A stretch of DNA of 9,105 bases, taken from positions 1 through 9,105 of the forward strand of contig JAHEJF010000045.1 in the NCBI GenBank assembly GCA_024639025.1, read 5' to 3'. The position numbers and the translations under genes are program-made. Below are positions 8,568-9,105 of the stretch, one piece after another (within the stretch, counting starts at the first letter, position 1; each line of letters begins with the position of its first letter). This DNA comes from Ahrensia sp. (GTDB lineage: Bacteria > Pseudomonadota > Alphaproteobacteria > Rhizobiales > Rhizobiaceae). The notes under the pieces are model-generated. The model did no database searches. It saw nothing but the letters and a program-made list of their open reading frames with translations, and had not been told where the DNA came from.

Positions 8568-9105
8568 ATGATTTCCCGTCCCCTCCGAAGTCATGGTGAA
8601 TTGGCATCAGTTGCATCGTCTGATGCTAACTCCAAGTTTGCAACAAGACCATGTGATCTGACACCGACCTCTGCCGGTGTCGGCTTCAAACACGACCATG
8701 TCAATGCGATATTGGAAAATGCTGGCGACGTCAGCTTTCTTGAAGTGCACGCAGAGAATTACATGGGCGACGGCGGACATCCCCACCGTATCCTTGAGCG
8801 TGTCAGACAGGATTTTCCAATTTCGCTGCATGGCGTTTGCATGTCGATCGGTGGACCAAATCCGATCAGCGAAGATCATCTGAGCCGTTTCAAGGCTTTG
8901 GTGGATCGCTATCAGCCGGCCATGGTGTCTGAGCATCTGGCGTGGTCCACCCATGACGATATCTTCATGAACGATTTGCTGCCGCTCCCCTACACCGAGC
9001 AAACACTTGAACATGTGTGCAGCCATGTCGGCCATATGCAGGATGTGATCGGCCGCCAAATATTTCTCGAAAACCCGGCCACCTATGTATTGTTCGAAGA
9101 TTCGA
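8568..9105 (+). CDS. bufB: DUF692 multinuclear non-heme iron oxidase (MNIO, BufB-like), C-terminus cut by the window edge
   Basis: 179 codons are open to the window end; family members are about 280-300 residues, so roughly 60% is visible. The TIM-barrel MNIO pattern is clear: AGVGFKHDH (36-44), FLEVHAENYMG (57-67), SLHGVCMSIGG (86-96), MVSEHLAWS (119-127), NDLLPLPYTEQ (135-145) and IFLENPATY (165-173). E63, H88, E122, H123 and E168 sit where this family places conserved or iron-binding residues; the later ligands lie off the window. MNIOs use a di- or tri-iron centre and O2 to remodel cysteines (as in MbnB and TglH). Next to a DUF2282 peptide the expected substrate is BufA, modified in the cytosol before export. 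About 35 residues precede the first conserved motif, longer than I would expect. A DUF2063 partner (BufC) is expected downstream. Confidence 0.93.
   Translation, partial: MISRPLRSHGELASVASSDANSKFATRPCDLTPTSAGVGFKHDHVNAILENAGDVSFLEVHAENYMGDGGHPHRILERVRQDFPISLHGVCMSIGGPNPISEDHLSRFKALVDRYQPAMVSEHLAWSTHDDIFMNDLLPLPYTEQTLEHVCSHVGHMQDVIGRQIFLENPATYVLFEDS

Overview
The window looks like chromosomal DNA of an alphaproteobacterium, possibly Hyphomicrobiales. The basis is a GltB with the N-terminal lead-in I associate with rhizobial homologues, the gltB-gltD order, and a BufA/BufB pair of the type common in Proteobacteria. The base composition looks only moderately GC-rich by eye (not computed). No insertion sequence, phage gene, tRNA, rRNA or CRISPR array was seen, and every gene looks intact apart from those cut by the window edges.

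Left two-thirds, minus strand: gltB (6599 down to 1857), gltD (1782 down to 349) and a small UPF0145/YbjQ-family gene (297 running off base 1). Gaps are 74 and 51 bases with no convincing terminator, so the three are probably co-transcribed. GltB and GltD form NADPH-dependent glutamate synthase, the GOGAT half of ammonium assimilation: GltD takes electrons from NADPH and GltB uses them to make glutamate from 2-oxoglutarate and ammonia released from glutamine. The YbjQ-like protein has no established role.

Middle: bases 6600-7012 lie between divergently oriented genes (gltB leftward, ltaE rightward). The stretch has no convincing gene. It holds a 25-base dyad (6842-6866) that is a reasonable operator candidate. 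To the right is a PLP-dependent threonine aldolase family gene, ltaE (7013-8062).

Right end, plus strand: the most interesting part. A 102-residue secreted, four-cysteine DUF2282 peptide (bufA, 8220-8528) is followed 39 bases later by a DUF692 multinuclear non-heme iron oxidase (MNIO, bufB, 8568 to the window edge, truncated). This is the core of a bufferin-type RiPP locus. In this recently described class the MNIO modifies cysteines of a precursor that carries a Sec signal peptide, and the exported product binds copper. The usual partner genes (DUF2063 bufC and often a DoxX-like bufD) would be expected just beyond base 9105.
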